Positions 9,112 to 19,277 of a DNA stretch of 30,460 nucleotides are shown piece by piece. Within the stretch, counting starts at the first letter, position 1; every line of letters begins with the position of its first letter. The stretch comes from Chara braunii (Eukaryota > Streptophyta > Charophyceae > Charales > Characeae): assembly GCA_003427395.1 (NCBI GenBank), contig BFEA01000048.1, forward strand, positions 1,102,804 to 1,133,263, written 5' to 3'. The position numbers were made by a program, and so were the translations under genes. The notes under the pieces are model-generated. The model saw nothing but the letters and a program-made list of their open reading frames with translations, was not told the DNA's origin and did no database searches.

Positions 9112-9127
9112 GTCTTCTCCTGAATAG

Positions 9128-9198
9128 AACACCCGTCATTATAATTGCTGTATTTGGTTTGGAAGCTGCACCAAATACAGCTTTCATGACCGGGTGTT
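9128..9198. repeat. Imperfect hairpin beside the atp1 fragment
   Basis: AACACCCG at 9128-9135 pairs with CGGGTGTT near 9191-9198, and GCTGTATTTGGT (9147-9158) pairs perfectly with ACCAAATACAGC (9170-9181) across an 11-base loop. TCAT and ATGA between the two stems also pair. Stem-loops of this kind are common downstream of mitochondrial genes, so it may belong to the mitochondrial insert; a tiny fold-back element is the alternative. Confidence 0.75.
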
Positions 9199-9200
9199 AA

Positions 9201-9219
9201 GGGGGGGGGGGGGGGGGGG
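9201..9219. repeat. G19 homopolymer
   Basis: Nineteen consecutive G residues directly follow the hairpin (GTGTTAA then the tract). It marks the end of recognisable mitochondrial sequence. The length is prone to sequencing and assembly error. Confidence 0.9.
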
Positions 9220-9780
9220 AAGTTGTAGTGGTTCTGGCTCCGGATCCCTTCTGGGGAGCATCAGTCCGGTTCCTACTCCACCGGCACTTCGGCGGCAAGT
9301 CAAAAGTACAAGTTTTATACAGCTCCAAGCCTCCAACGGTCCAACCGTTATGCCTCTTCCCATAACTGTTGACAGAGTCCAGTGGGCGGCCTTGATTACG
9401 CTTCCAGAAGGAAATTCAAAGATATACCACCCCTCGCCCCGGGGCCCGAGTAAGGTGGCCTGCCAAGCTATTGTCCTAGTACTCTAATAGTCGATCCGAA
9501 ACTTCAGTGACCGCCTGGGCTGCCATTAATTCCGATATGCTCAGAACAGGCCTCACCAAGTGAGCTCGCGGGCTGTCGCACTCTGGCACCTGCCCGCCAT
9601 ACAAGCATGAGGACGTTCTTCCCATCTAGGGTGCCCAGCTTCACATTTCATCAGGAGTCTCTCACGAATTTGCAGACTATCACTTGCCGCTTATGGGGCT
9701 TGTGCTTGATTTGCAGGCACGTTCTCTCAGACTGCCAGTCGGCCTGACATTGAATGTCCAGTGCCTGTTTGAGCTTTTCT
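9220..9780. other. No gene recognised
   Basis: A plus-strand ORF runs through the G tract to 9487, but its N-terminal glycines are only the translated homopolymer and the rest matches nothing I know. No repeats or RNA genes were seen. Confidence 0.4.
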
Positions 9781-10283
9781 CCTAGTAGGCGGCTAGCCCC
9801 GCTCCGGAGATACTTCCTGTTTGTGGATGGTTTCCTTGCACTGTCTTTTCCAGACGATTAAGAGCACCAGAGGCCGGAGCCTCCTGTAGAATTTCTGAAG
9901 CCATTTTTCCTGCCCCGGCAGTGACTGACCAGTGATTCCCGTCCACTGCCTCCAGAGGTCTCCTGCCCGCTGTGCCCGGTGCCATTGTGACAGCTGTCAG
10001 GACTTCAGGCATTGCAGCATGCAGTGAATGATGTTCCCCAGAATCTTCACTGCTCCCCTGTCACAGATCCAACAGCGCTCATCAAATCCCCCTGTCTGTT
10101 CGCCTGTGGCCCTGTGCCCTTCTCTTACTCAGCCATTGATTGACTGGGAGTGCCTGATAAGTTAGGATCCATTGGATTCTCCAGACCCTTGTGCTGCGGA
10201 TCGCCCAGGGATCTTGGCCAGTCCATGCAAGCACCCGGGCATGAGCCACTCCCAGCGTTAAAGCAAAATGTGTTATGGGTATT
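9781..10283 (-). pseudogene. Possible LINE ORF2 C-terminal relic
   Basis: The minus strand has short frames with features of the end of a LINE polyprotein: W-R-I-Q-W-I-L-T-Y-Q-A-L-P-V-N-Q-W-L near 10,130-10,190, then C-W-I-C-D-R-G and H-C-M-L-Q-C at about 10,035-10,085, resembling the zf-RVT zinc-binding motif, and later L-V-L-L-I-V-W-K-R-Q. The frame changes several times. The second gypsy element is inserted at 10,283, so any upstream part would continue beyond 19,424, where nothing is clearly recognisable. The resemblance is weak and rests on the Cys/His spacing and tryptophan context. Confidence 0.3.
10279..10283. repeat. Target site duplication GTATT, left copy
   Basis: GTATT directly precedes the left LTR end (TGATACATG). 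An identical GTATT follows the right LTR at 19,425-19,429. Five base pairs is the standard staggered-cut size of Ty3/gypsy integrases. Confidence 0.92.
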
Positions 10284-11227
10284 TGATACATGCCCAGTTG
10301 GGCAATGTATGTACAGCCAAGGATCCGCAATGTGATGAAAAGGACTGGATGGGCAATGCGATGTTAGTGAAACATCAACAGGCAATGTACATCCCGATAC
10401 ATATGAAATGGCACTCGATAGCGCAGTGGAAGACTTCAAGGTAAGTCCTGACCTGACCGGGACTGACACAACATGCCATCATACATCACACGTGTGAGGA
10501 GGGACCGCACACCAAGAAGAAAGGTCCCTCCTTGTGCACGCACATGGGGAGACGTGCACAAGGAGATACCATAGACGAGGGATGGAGGGAGAGGGAGGCC
10601 GAAGATGGAGGCGAGGGAGGAGTCCAAGATCGCAATAGCAAGTCCAAAATACTTCCTTGCCAATGTCTGCCTCAGAAATGTCGAATCAGATCCTGAGCAA
10701 CATGCCCAATGTCGAATCAGATCCTGGGCAACATGCCCACCGTAACTTCTGCCGATATCCTCTGCCAGTAGCCTCTCTCACTCGCGTCTCTGAAGAAGAA
10801 GATGGAGGAGGAGGAAGGAGGAAGAGAGAGAGAGAGAGAGAGAGGAGATGGAGGGGTGAGGAGGAAGAAGAAGATGTCGTCCTCCTCGCTGTCTCACCTG
10901 CGGGTAGCTGCTGTCGTGCTGACTATGTCGTCGCCCTGTGCAGGCACCGCGCGGAGTCCCAGCTATGGCGCCAGGCAAGTCCGCCGCTGCAGGTAGGGCT
11001 CCACCTCTCTCTCTACCCCGTGGGCCTCTCCTCCCTAGCCCAGCAGCGCAGCCCTGGAATAGCATAGCGCAGCCTCCATCCAGCAGCGTGTCGCTCAAGA
11101 AGTGAGTCACCGAACTGTCCCCCTGCCCAGCGTGAGGCCCAGCAATATAGTGCGCTGGGCCCTACTGGGTAACCTAGGACGGCCCGCACGGTCGAGGTCC
11201 GCACTGGCGCCCAGACCGTGTTGCTGG

Positions 11228-11328
11228 TGCAGCAGGGCGCCAAATGTGCCTGGGCCTGTTTCGGCCCTGCGTCTGGATGCAGCAGGGCGCCAAAATGCGC
11301 CTGGGCCTGCTTCGGCCCTGCGTCCGGT
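11228..11328. repeat. 50-bp tandem pair within the 3' LTR
   Basis: Copy 1 starts at 11,228 and copy 2 at 11,278, both with TGCAGCAGGGCGCCAAA and TTCGGCCCTGCGTC. The same pair occurs in the other LTR at 19,072-19,172, so the duplication predates this insertion. Confidence 0.9.
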
Positions 11329-11402
11329 GCACCCAGCCCAAGGCTGTGCCTTGGGGACTGCAAGTCCGAAACGGTGCCTGAACCGACAAAAATAGGACAG
11401 CA

Positions 11403-11419
11403 CATAAATAAATAAATAC
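11403..11419 (-). promoter_or_regulatory. TATA-like AT block of the 3' LTR
   Basis: The minus-strand sequence ATTTATTTATTTATG lies about 155 bp inside the LTR edge, in otherwise GC-rich DNA, where the U3 core promoter is expected. The matching block in the 5' LTR is the one that would drive transcription of the element. Confidence 0.45.
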
Positions 11420-11573
11420 TGAGTGAGTGCTGCCTCACCCTATGCCTGCGCCGCCCTGCGGCCTAGAGGGCCACCGTGGCACCGTGGGCCGCTGGATGGC
11501 GTGTGGCCTGGGGGCCCCTCAGCAACCGTCAGGCCCCTCAACTGGGGCCCGTGTGCAGGCGCTGCATGCAACA

Positions 11574-11584
11574 CTCCCCCCACC
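11574..11584 (-). other. Polypurine tract
   Basis: Read on the minus strand, GGTGGGGGGAG is immediately followed by the 3' LTR start TGTTGCATGC. Its position and all-purine composition fit the primer for plus-strand cDNA synthesis in LTR elements. Confidence 0.92.
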
Positions 11585-11689
11585 TTATGAAGTCAAGCCG
11601 GTTCGAGGGCGAAGCTGGCGATTTGAAGGTGGAACCTGGACACGGGTGCGACGTGGAGCTGAAGATGCCGACTTGCCTTGCAACTTGTG

Positions 11690-13177
11690 TTCGTAGCGTG
11701 CGAGAACATCTGGAGCTGTTGCTTGTAGTTCCACACTTTGTGGGTACAGTGCGCAAAATGTACCAAGTATTCGGTCGGCCTGTTGCCGTAGCGTCGCTGG
11801 GAGATGATGTCGCCAACCTCTTGAAAACCGTCAATAGAGGGGGGGTCTTGCGATCGTCGCCCAAGGAAGTCGTCATGTTCCGCTGGGCCAGGCATGTAAA
11901 GAGCCAACTTGGAGCAGTGAAAGACCGGGTTGACGGGCAAGTGGACGAGCACCTGAATGACAAATAAAGGTCCTTCGGGTGCGTCCCAACGGGTGCCACG
12001 ATTGGCCAAGGCCCCATCCACTTCGGAACGAGCTTGCGAGAGAGATCTTGTTCGAGGCTGAATTCCGCTGCGGAAACCCATACGAGGTCGCCAGCGCGGA
12101 ATGGACAAGGAAGACGCTGGCGATTGGCCTGTCGGCTCATGCGTTGCTGCGTCTTTGCCATCTGGTCACGTGCCTTGACAAGTAGCTCTTGCATCTGATG
12201 CAAGAAAAGAAGGTGGTCATTGCTCTAGGCCGCCCGTGGGTTGATTGTGTCCAACGGAGAGGTCACCTGTGAACCGTGCTCGAACTCAAAGGGGGACATC
12301 CCGATAGCCTGATGGATGGACGAGTTGTATCATAATGCCAACCTGACATCCGGCAGCTGCTCAACCCAATCCTTTTGGTCAGGACAGATGAGAGTGTGAA
12401 GGAGAATCTGTGCGGTCTGATGCGCCCTCTCCGTTTGGCCATCAGTTTGGGGGGCGCGAGCCGAACTCGGCTTGAGAGATGAGTCTCACCGTTTGATGAG
12501 CGCCAACCAAAAATCGGACATGAAGTTCAACAGAGTATCGCGGTCGCAAACGATTTCCTTCGGGTAACCCTTGGTTCGAATCCAACCAGCGTAAAGAACC
12601 TCGGCCAACCCCGATGTCTTGGCATGATAGCGGCAAGGCAAAAACATGGCAAACTTGGTGAGTCGGTCGACCATCTTGAGAATCCCATCCACACCTGTCT
12701 TGTGCTTGGGGAGCGGCCCGATGATATCCATGGCAATCACTTCCCTTCGACGCAAGGGGAACGGTAATGGTCGCACTCGCCGTACTGACGATGATTGCGG
12801 GATTTTCATCGTCGGCAAACCTCGCATGACTCGCAATAGCTTTCGACGTCGCCGAGAAGGCCGGGTCGCCAAAAACGCTCGCAAAGTCGGCCAATCGTTC
12901 GATTGACTCCAAAGTGTCCGGTGGCGGGGGCGTCGTGGAACTCGCCAAGAAACCACGTCCGCAGATGAGCGTCGCTTGGAACGCAAAGAAGGTCCTTCCC
13001 CCACATGTGGACAAGCAAGTATCCCTCTTGGATCCGATAGTGAGATAGCGTCGGATTAGAAGAGGAGCAGTTTGCGTACTTGTCGCGAAACTCGGGGTCG
13101 GCTTTGTAGCCACGGATGAAGTTGTCCCGCAGGTCGTCATCAATTTTGAAGGTCGAATAGACTGCGGTATAATGATT
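11690..13177 (-). pseudogene. Integrase and chromodomain of the gypsy element
   Basis: The HHCC finger is seen at about 12,810-12,960 (D-A-H-L-R, G-E-F-H-D-A-P-A-T-G-H-F-G, then C-E-S-C-E-V-C-R-R). A frameshift follows. The core has its first Asp in A-M-D-I-I-G-P-L-P (about 12,730) and the second in V-C-D-R-D-T. The third site, T-D-G-Q-T-E-R-A at about 12,422-12,446, keeps its Glu but lies in another frame. The C-terminal domain begins at G-D-L-V-W-V (about 12,080-12,100) and a chromodomain at about 11,690-11,830 contains E-V-G-D-I-I-S-Q-R-R-Y and E-Y-L-V-H-F. In the family this integrates cDNA, with the chromodomain directing it to modified histones. Several frameshifts and stops prevent translation as one protein. 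Confidence 0.88.
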
Positions 13178-14785
13178 CGGACGTCGTGAGAGAGCATCCG
13201 CAAAACGGTTTGACTTCCCCAGAATGTGATTGGGAAAGAAGATGAACTTATCGATAGAAGCCATCCAACAGGCGATAGTGTTATTCACGGTCTTGGGTCT
13301 TGTACAAGACCAACAGATTATTGTCTGTTACCCATCGGAATTGGCTTCGACCAAGGAGGAAGTGCCACCACCGCCTGAGCACGCGAACGAAGGCTAGAAG
13401 CTCCCTCTTGCGTGCATCCTCGATTGAGTGCACGACGGGCACTTTCTTGCTGAAGTATTCGACCGGGTGCCAGTCCACGCCATCATGTTGTTTAAGGACG
13501 GCCCCAATACCATAGCGGGATGCATCCATAGTGACATGCGTTGGCAATAGCGGGCCGTAAATGCGCAAGACCTCCGCGGATAATAACACAGCCTTGAGGG
13601 CCAGAAATGATTCCCGTGCATCCTTCTCGAAGTCAAACGGTCGATCCTCACATTGGAGCTTGGTCAAGTGGGTCGTGGTCTTCGAGTATCCCTTGATGAA
13701 ACGTTGGTAGTAGCCGTCATGACAAGGCCAAAGAACGAACAGACATCCGTAACATTCTGCGGCTTCAGCCACTCTTGGATGGCTTGAATCTTGTCCGGCA
13801 ACGGACTGATGCCCTCCGGTGTGACAAAATGGCCCAAGTATTCCAACTCTTGACGCACGAATTCGCACTTGTCGCGGTTGGCCTTGAGCTTGGTGCGACG
13901 GAGCGTCTCCAACACTCGTCAAAGATGCTTGGGATGTTCCTCCAAGGTCCGGCTATAGACCAGGATGTCATCCAGGTAGACCAGCACGAATCGGTCTAGC
14001 ATTGCGCGAAACTCGTTGGCCATCACCGCTTGGAAAGTCGTCGAGGCATTGGTGAGGCCAAAAGGCATGACCAGCCACTCAAAATGATCGTACCACGTCT
14101 TGAACGTGGTCTTGTAGCGATCTTGCTGGCGTATCGAAATCTGATGATATCCTGACTTCAAATCCAATTTTTAAGAAAAATTCACGTCGCCCAACCGCTC
14201 CAAAAGGTCGTCAATACGAGGAAGAAGTCTCGCATTCTTGATGGTTTGTGCATTGACCTTGCGGTAATCGATGCATAGGCGAGGATCCTTGTTCTTCTTC
14301 CGTATGAAGAGAACTGGCGCCCCATATGGTGAGCTGCTAGGCCGGATCCAACCTTTGTCCAACAAGTCATCGAATTGCATGCGGAGTACTGTAAGTCCCT
14401 CCTCGCTCGTGCGATAGATGCAACCTTTCGGCCGCACGGCACCGGCCTCGAGAATTATCTCTTGAGAGATCGGCCGATCCGGCACCACACCGGTAGGTGA
14501 CTCGAAGATGTCGGCGAACTTATCAAGCAACTGTACCACACGGGGTCTGAAGACAAATCTGTGGGAGGAGATTCGACTACCACGACGGTTCGAAGAAAAC
14601 ATAGGCCTATCTCGTCGGCCCGCCCATAAGCGAACGTAGCCCGGAATGACTTGGCCATCACAACTTGGCACCGGATCGAAGGGTGCGGAAGAGGGATAGT
14701 ACACAACACTTTGGTGCCAAAGGCGTCGCGGACCGTAGGTGTCTGCTAGTGGAAGTTGACCTTGTGATCCGCACTTGCAAGCCAA
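13178..14785 (-). pseudogene. Reverse transcriptase and RNase H of the gypsy element
   Basis: RT begins with [15 protein letters not shown] and C-I-D-Y-R-K-V-N, then N-F-S and an in-phase TAA at about 14,171-14,173. K-L-D-L-K-S-G-Y-H-Q-I follows, then M-P-F-G-L-T-N-A and the catalytic Y-L-D-D (codons at 13,967-13,978). The next segment (L-E-Y-L-G-H-F-V-T-P-E-G-I) lies in a different frame after about 13,918, and another shift occurs near 13,725 at F-F-G-L. RNase H has T-M-D-A-S-R-Y-G-I-G, R-K-R-E-L-L-A, V-T-D-N-N and F-A-D-A-L-S-R-R (about 13,180-13,207), so all four acidic positions remain. Family role: makes cDNA and removes the RNA template. Confidence 0.9.
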
Positions 14786-15577
14786 GGCATTCCCAAAATG
14801 ATGTCGAAGTTTGTGTCCAAGACGTCAAACGTCATCGGTTCGCATGCATGAGGTGCGAAATAGACGGGTATGGCCTCGATGTAGCGATCAAGGAGTTCTT
14901 GCGTCAGACCGTCCGCCAACTTGATCGCTATAGGGTGTGCCTTCCTTCGAACTTGTGCGCCAAGGCCGGCCCGTTAGATAAAGGACTGGTTGATGAAATT
15001 GCGAGTCGTGCCGCTATCCAGCAAAGCGCGCAGCAGGACGCTTGCCCAACTTGGATGCGGACATAAAGGAGCAATGCATTGTTGTCATCATACCACTGCA
15101 TGCGAAACTCACGGGCGACCTTGGTAACGTACGTAAGGATGTCACCACGACTTTGTCATCCGTCGGCGAAGTTGGTGGTGCATAGAAGGCCAAGTATGTA
15201 TGTAGATGAGTGCTAAGTGCTGCGCATTGCGGTTCCGGTAAGCAGCCGGTGGAAGGGAGAGGAAGCCATCTGAAATCCTCGGGCGTCAACGGGTCGAAGT
15301 TCTCTATATTGAACGCACACGCCGAATCCCGTGAAGGTCCACTTGAAGACGACTCAATGCTGCTGCTTCCGAACAGAGAAGAAACCGCACATACAACCTG
15401 TCCTTGGGCTCGTGAATTCAGTGAAGGTACGAGCGGGCCAGCATAGTCCTCGAAAGAATGAAGGATGGGAGGACTTACGACTTTCAAATGTGCCCCGGAA
15501 CCGAAGGAGGTTACCTGCACGACAACTGGTTCCGAAGGCGTCGAGAGTGTCGTCGCATCACTCTCAGCGGTGCTCAC
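14786..15577 (-). pseudogene. Gag-Pol linker and aspartic protease
   Basis: A Ser/Thr/Pro-rich linker frame runs from 15,577 to 15,014. The protease active site is read in another frame at about 14,980-15,030: L-L-D-S-G-T-T-R-N-F-I-N-Q, the D-S-G-(A/T)-T-x-x-F-I motif of gypsy proteases, and this frame ends in a TAA soon after. Downstream sequence to RT is also out of phase. Hydrophobic and catalytic residues are preserved, so the gene died by small indels and not by loss of domains. Confidence 0.75.
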
Positions 15578-17052
15578 TTTCCCGACTGGGAAGTGCCCTT
15601 GGCTTTCGTGGGGCAGCTTGCGGTGTCACGCACTGCGCTGTTGCGCCACAAACAATATCGGTATTTGGTGTGGATGCGGTAAACGCTTTCCGAAACGCCA
15701 TAATGTGTCCAAGGGTCTTTAGCTGGAGCTACTTGTCCGGGCCCCCCCTGTGGTCTTTGTTTTCGATTTGCCGCGACCTCGTCCTTTGGCAGGGCGGCCA
15801 CCATTCCGGGCGGCTGCTAATCTGTCTCCCTCGTTAGAAGAGGCAGCCTCGTTTGAAGTTGAAGGGTCGCTTGGCGTTGCTTCCGCGACCACGGCCACTA
15901 TCGACCGATGCTGATACGCGCCCTGGCCGGCAGATGACGAACGAGCAATATTCTTGACTTCCATGTTTGTCACGATGATCTGCGCGGCTTTGTTGAAGAG
16001 CTCCTCACTCCTGGTGAGATTCTCGGCGACTTGAGTCAACTTGTTTTGCAAGGTCGGGTACGACCTCTTAATGAAGTAAAGCGTGATGCCGTCGAGAGTG
16101 CTCGCTAAGCGTCGGTACTTGGATATCCAGTCTCCGCTCGGCATGCTGTTCTGAAAGAATGTCAGCAACTTGTCCATCGCCTGATGTTCGGGCTGTTCTA
16201 CTTCGAATCGTTTCTTCCATGCCGCTAGGAGATCGGCCCAGGTGATGAAGTTGTGCAACTTGTAGACTGTGCATGCGTGTGCGGACAACATGTTGTCCAG
16301 CCATGCTTGACACACACCTCCTGACCGGGAGTACACGTATGCGTGTCGATTGTTGTCTACGACCTTGTGGATGTCCAGCTTGAGTTCGAACTGGCCCCAC
16401 CAAGGTATAGGGTCCATCTTCGATGCATCACAGAAGATCGGGAGCCCATCAAATTTGGGGATGCTCTCACATGACGACGTGGTAGGGCCGGCTGTTGCTG
16501 CGCAAACCTGCTGCTCCAGCCGCTGTGCCCCATTGTTGAGTGTTCCCACGTCTATCTCCAAGACGTTGACACGATCGGCGAGGTCGGAGGGGCCGACGAT
16601 GGAGGGAGCGACGGGTCGCTGCTCCAGCTGCTGTACGCGCTTGGTCAGCCGATCCACTGACTGCTGTAGCGCGTGGTTGGTGTGGTCGAGAGAGTGGATG
16701 TCCTCCTGCTGTGCAATGAACGTAGCGAAAAGGTCCAAGACGCGGTTGAGCAGTTGAGATAGCTCGTTCCCGTAGTCAGCGGATTCCCCACTCTCGGCCT
16801 CCTTTTGCCAATCCTTGGCCTGCGTGTGTACCGCACTTTCCTCCTTGAATAGAATTTGCGGTCGCCGTACGCGTTCTTCATCTGCGGCCTTAGCTGATGC
16901 TGCTGCGTGCTACTGCCATTGTTCTTTCGCCAGAAGACGAAGCCTCTCTGCCTCTTCCTCCTTTCGTGCAGCTGCTGCTGCTTACTCTCCGCCATCAGAG
17001 TCATCATTCGTGTCTCATAGGCCTTGTCAGATTTGCCTTGCTTTTGCTCCAT
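15574..17052 (-). pseudogene. gag with degenerate zinc knuckle
   Basis: The true ATG is probably 17,052 (M-E-Q-K-Q-G-K-S-D-K-A-Y), opening a Lys/Glu/Gln-rich helix that frameshifts near 16,950. The main open frame is 16,738-15,719: a coiled coil with Leu heptads (L-Q-Q-S-V-D-R-L-T-K-R-V-Q-Q-L), then a retrotrans_gag capsid domain (W-W-G-Q-F-E-L-K-L to F-I-T-W-A-D-L-L-A-A-W-K-K-R-F), then a basic Gly/Lys/Arg tail. After another shift the nucleic-acid-binding knuckle at 15,574-15,804 reads C-L-W-R-N-S-A-V-R-D-T-A-S-C: the spacing fits C-x2-C-x4-H-x4-C, but the second Cys and the His are both Arg. It is dead as RNA-binding Gag. Confidence 0.85.
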
Positions 17053-17116
17053 CTCTGCTGTTTGTGAGGGAGTATGGTCATGTGCCGCAGATTGCTGACG
17101 TGGTCACACCGGCGTG

Positions 17117-17908
17117 CTAACTTACCAATGCTGCAGCCTGGAGTATCCGATGGGCAGTTGAAGAGGAAGAAGAGAAGAGATGAAGCAGAGAGATGGGGGT
17201 ATGGGATCTTGTGGATCGCCTAGATAAGGAGCCACTATGCTTAAAATTTCGAGGAAACGAAAAAAAAATCGAAGTTGCAAGTTCGGTAGGTCTCCTAATC
17301 TTCCCCACAACAGATAATCTGAAAGAAATGTTTTTTTTTTTTTTCCGAATTTCAGACTGCAAATGAATCATAATAATGAATAATAAAATAACAGAACTAC
17401 GAAAGAAAAAAATTTCCGCAAGTTCAGAGTATTCCAAAAAAATAATAAATTCAGAATCACTCGGATGAGAGTACGCGCAGTTAAGAAAAAAAAGGTAACT
17501 GCGAGAGGGTTTTCCCGTAAAAATAATTTCAGAATCTTGGAATAATGGTCATAATCAAATTCCGGAATTTCCGTTACCCCAGAATGCATGAAAAATTAAA
17601 AAAATTGACGCAACAGATTTCCCAAAAAAAATCGAAATAATGAATTTTGGAAATTCCAAAAATTCACGGAATTTTCGAAATGACGGGAAATTGCAAAAGG
17701 GCATACAATGTCCGTAACAATATTCCGGATTTCCAGCAACGAAACTTCGAATTTCAAAAGAGACGAAAAACGAAACTTTCAGGTGCTACGCTATTGCGAT
17801 TTTCCACGAACAGAAATAGCGGGAAAACGAAATCCAAGAAAAGAAACAAAATTTCGATTTTGGCAGTTAGGTCAAAATCCGCGTTTTTGGGGACTAATTA
17901 GTGTGTCC
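17117..17908. other. AT-rich block in the gypsy leader
   Basis: This lies between the gag start and the PBS of the minus-strand gypsy element. It is much richer in A and T than the rest of the element, with many A or T runs and recurring GAAATT, CCGGAATTT and TTTCGAA-like words. No coding frame is credible. It may be a diverged insertion inside the leader or a family-specific untranslated spacer. Confidence 0.55.
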
Positions 17909-18080
17909 TAATCAATCAATCAATCAACCAATCAATCATTCAATCAATCAATCAATCATTCAATCAATCAATCAATCAGCCCGTGATCAATCAATCAATC
18001 AGTCCGTGATCAATCAATCAATCAATTAATTAATCAATCCAGGATCAATCAATCAATTGATCAGGGACTAATCAATCAAT
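17909..18080. repeat. (AATC)n tetranucleotide array
   Basis: About 170 bp of AATC/CAAT repeats with interruptions such as CAATCATT, CAGCCCGTGATC and CAGTCCGTGATC; the short CCGTGATC interruption recurs. It lies in the leader of the minus-strand gypsy element, 45 bp from the PBS. Confidence 0.95.
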
Positions 18081-18126
18081 AGTCCCCGCACACATGTCAG
18101 ATCAGGTTGTCCTGATTCACGTGCGG

Positions 18127-18139
18127 GGCTCTGATACCA
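18127..18139 (-). other. Primer binding site, tRNA-iMet type
   Basis: On the minus strand TGGTATCAGAGCC starts two bases (GT) after the 5' LTR end. TGGTATCAGAGC is the complement of the 3' end of plant initiator-methionine tRNA and the usual PBS of plant LTR elements. It fixes the element's orientation as minus. Confidence 0.96.
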
Positions 18140-19071
18140 ACTGATACATGCCCAGTTGGGCAATGTATGTACAGCCAAGGATCCGCAATGTTATGAAAAG
18201 GACTGAATGGGCAATGCGATGTTAGTGAAACATCAACAGGCAATGTACATCCTGATGCATATGAAATGGCACTCGATAGCGCAGTGGAAGACTTCAAGGT
18301 AAGCCCTGACCTAACCGGGACTGACACGACATCCCATCATACATCACACATGTGTGAGGAGAAGGAGGGACTGCACACCAAGAAGAAAGGTCCCTCCTTC
18401 TACACGCACATGGGGAGATACCATAGACGAGGGATGGAGGGAGAGGAAGGAAAGAGATGGAGGCGAGGGAGGAGTCCAAGATCGCAATAGCGAGTCCAAA
18501 ATAGTCCCTTGCCTATGTCCAATCAATGTCTGCCTCAGAAATGTCGAATCAGATCCTAGGCAACATGCCCACCATAACCTCTGTCGATATCCTCTGCCAG
18601 TAGCCTCTCTCATTCTCGTCTCTGAAGAAGAAGATGGAGGAGGAGGAGGAGGAAGGACGAAGAGAGAGAGACAGAGGAGATGGAGGGGTGAGGAGGAAGA
18701 AGAAGATGTCGTCCTACTCGCTGTCTCACCTGCGGGTAGTTGCTGTCATGCTGACAATGTCGTCGCCCTGTGCAGGCACCGCGCGGAGTCCCAGCTATGG
18801 CGCCAGGCAAGTCCACCGCTGCAGGTAGGCCACCGCCTGTCTCTCTACCCCGTGCGCCTCTCCTCCCTAGCCCAGCAGCGCAGCGTTGGAATAGCATAGC
18901 GCAGCCTCCATCCAGCAGCGTGTCGCTCAAGAAGTGAGCGACCGAACTGTCCCCCTGCCCGGCGTGAGGCCCAGCTATATAGTGTGCTGGGCCCTACTAG
19001 GTAACCTGCTGTGTGGCCTAGAACAGCCCGCACCGTCGAGGTCCCTACCGGGGCCCAGACTGTGCTGCTGG

Positions 19072-19172
19072 TGCAGCGGGGCGCCAAATGCGTCTGGGCC
19101 TGTTTCGGCCCTGCGTCCGGATGCAGCAGGGCGCCAAAATGCGCCTGGGCCTGTTTCGGCCCTGCGTCCGGT
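19072..19172. repeat. 50-bp tandem pair within the 5' LTR
   Basis: Copies start at 19,072 and 19,122 with a period of 50 bp, equivalent to the pair at 11,228-11,328 of the other LTR. Confidence 0.88.
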
Positions 19173-19252
19173 GCACCCAGCCCAAGGCCGTGCCTTGGGG
19201 ACTGCAAGTCCGAAACGGTGCATGAACCAACAAAAATAGGACAGCACATCAC

Positions 19253-19277
19253 ATAAATATATAAATAAATAAATATT
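19253..19277 (-). promoter_or_regulatory. TATA-like core promoter of the 5' LTR
   Basis: The minus strand reads ATTTATTTATTTATATATTT in GC-rich surroundings, about 147-172 bp inside the LTR start. This would place U3 at about 150 bp, with transcription starting around 19,220 and a long R/U5. No start-site data are available. Confidence 0.5.

Larger units (their letters stand above)
10284..11573 (-). repeat. 3' LTR of the minus-strand gypsy element
   Basis: A 1,290-bp LTR. The plus-strand left edge is TGATACATGCCC and the right edge GCATGCAACA. It is closely similar along its whole length to 18,142-19,424. It contains a GA-rich microsatellite (about 10,795-10,860), a 50-bp tandem pair (11,228-11,328) and an AT-rich TATA-like block at 11,403-11,419. 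The plus-strand ORFs inside it are conserved only because the LTRs are copies, and they look like chance frames. Confidence 0.95.

Noticed and set aside
9194-9487. Glycine-rich 97-codon ORF
   Set aside because: Its glycine run is the G19 homopolymer read as codons; the rest has no recognised feature.
10657-11438. ORFs duplicated in both LTRs (also 18,354-19,252)
   Set aside because: The pair is explained by LTR identity, the frames differ in length between copies, and they fall in untranslated LTR sequence.
17909-18080. CRISPR-like or telomeric array
   Set aside because: The units are a simple AATC tetranucleotide with no spacers, and not a telomere motif.
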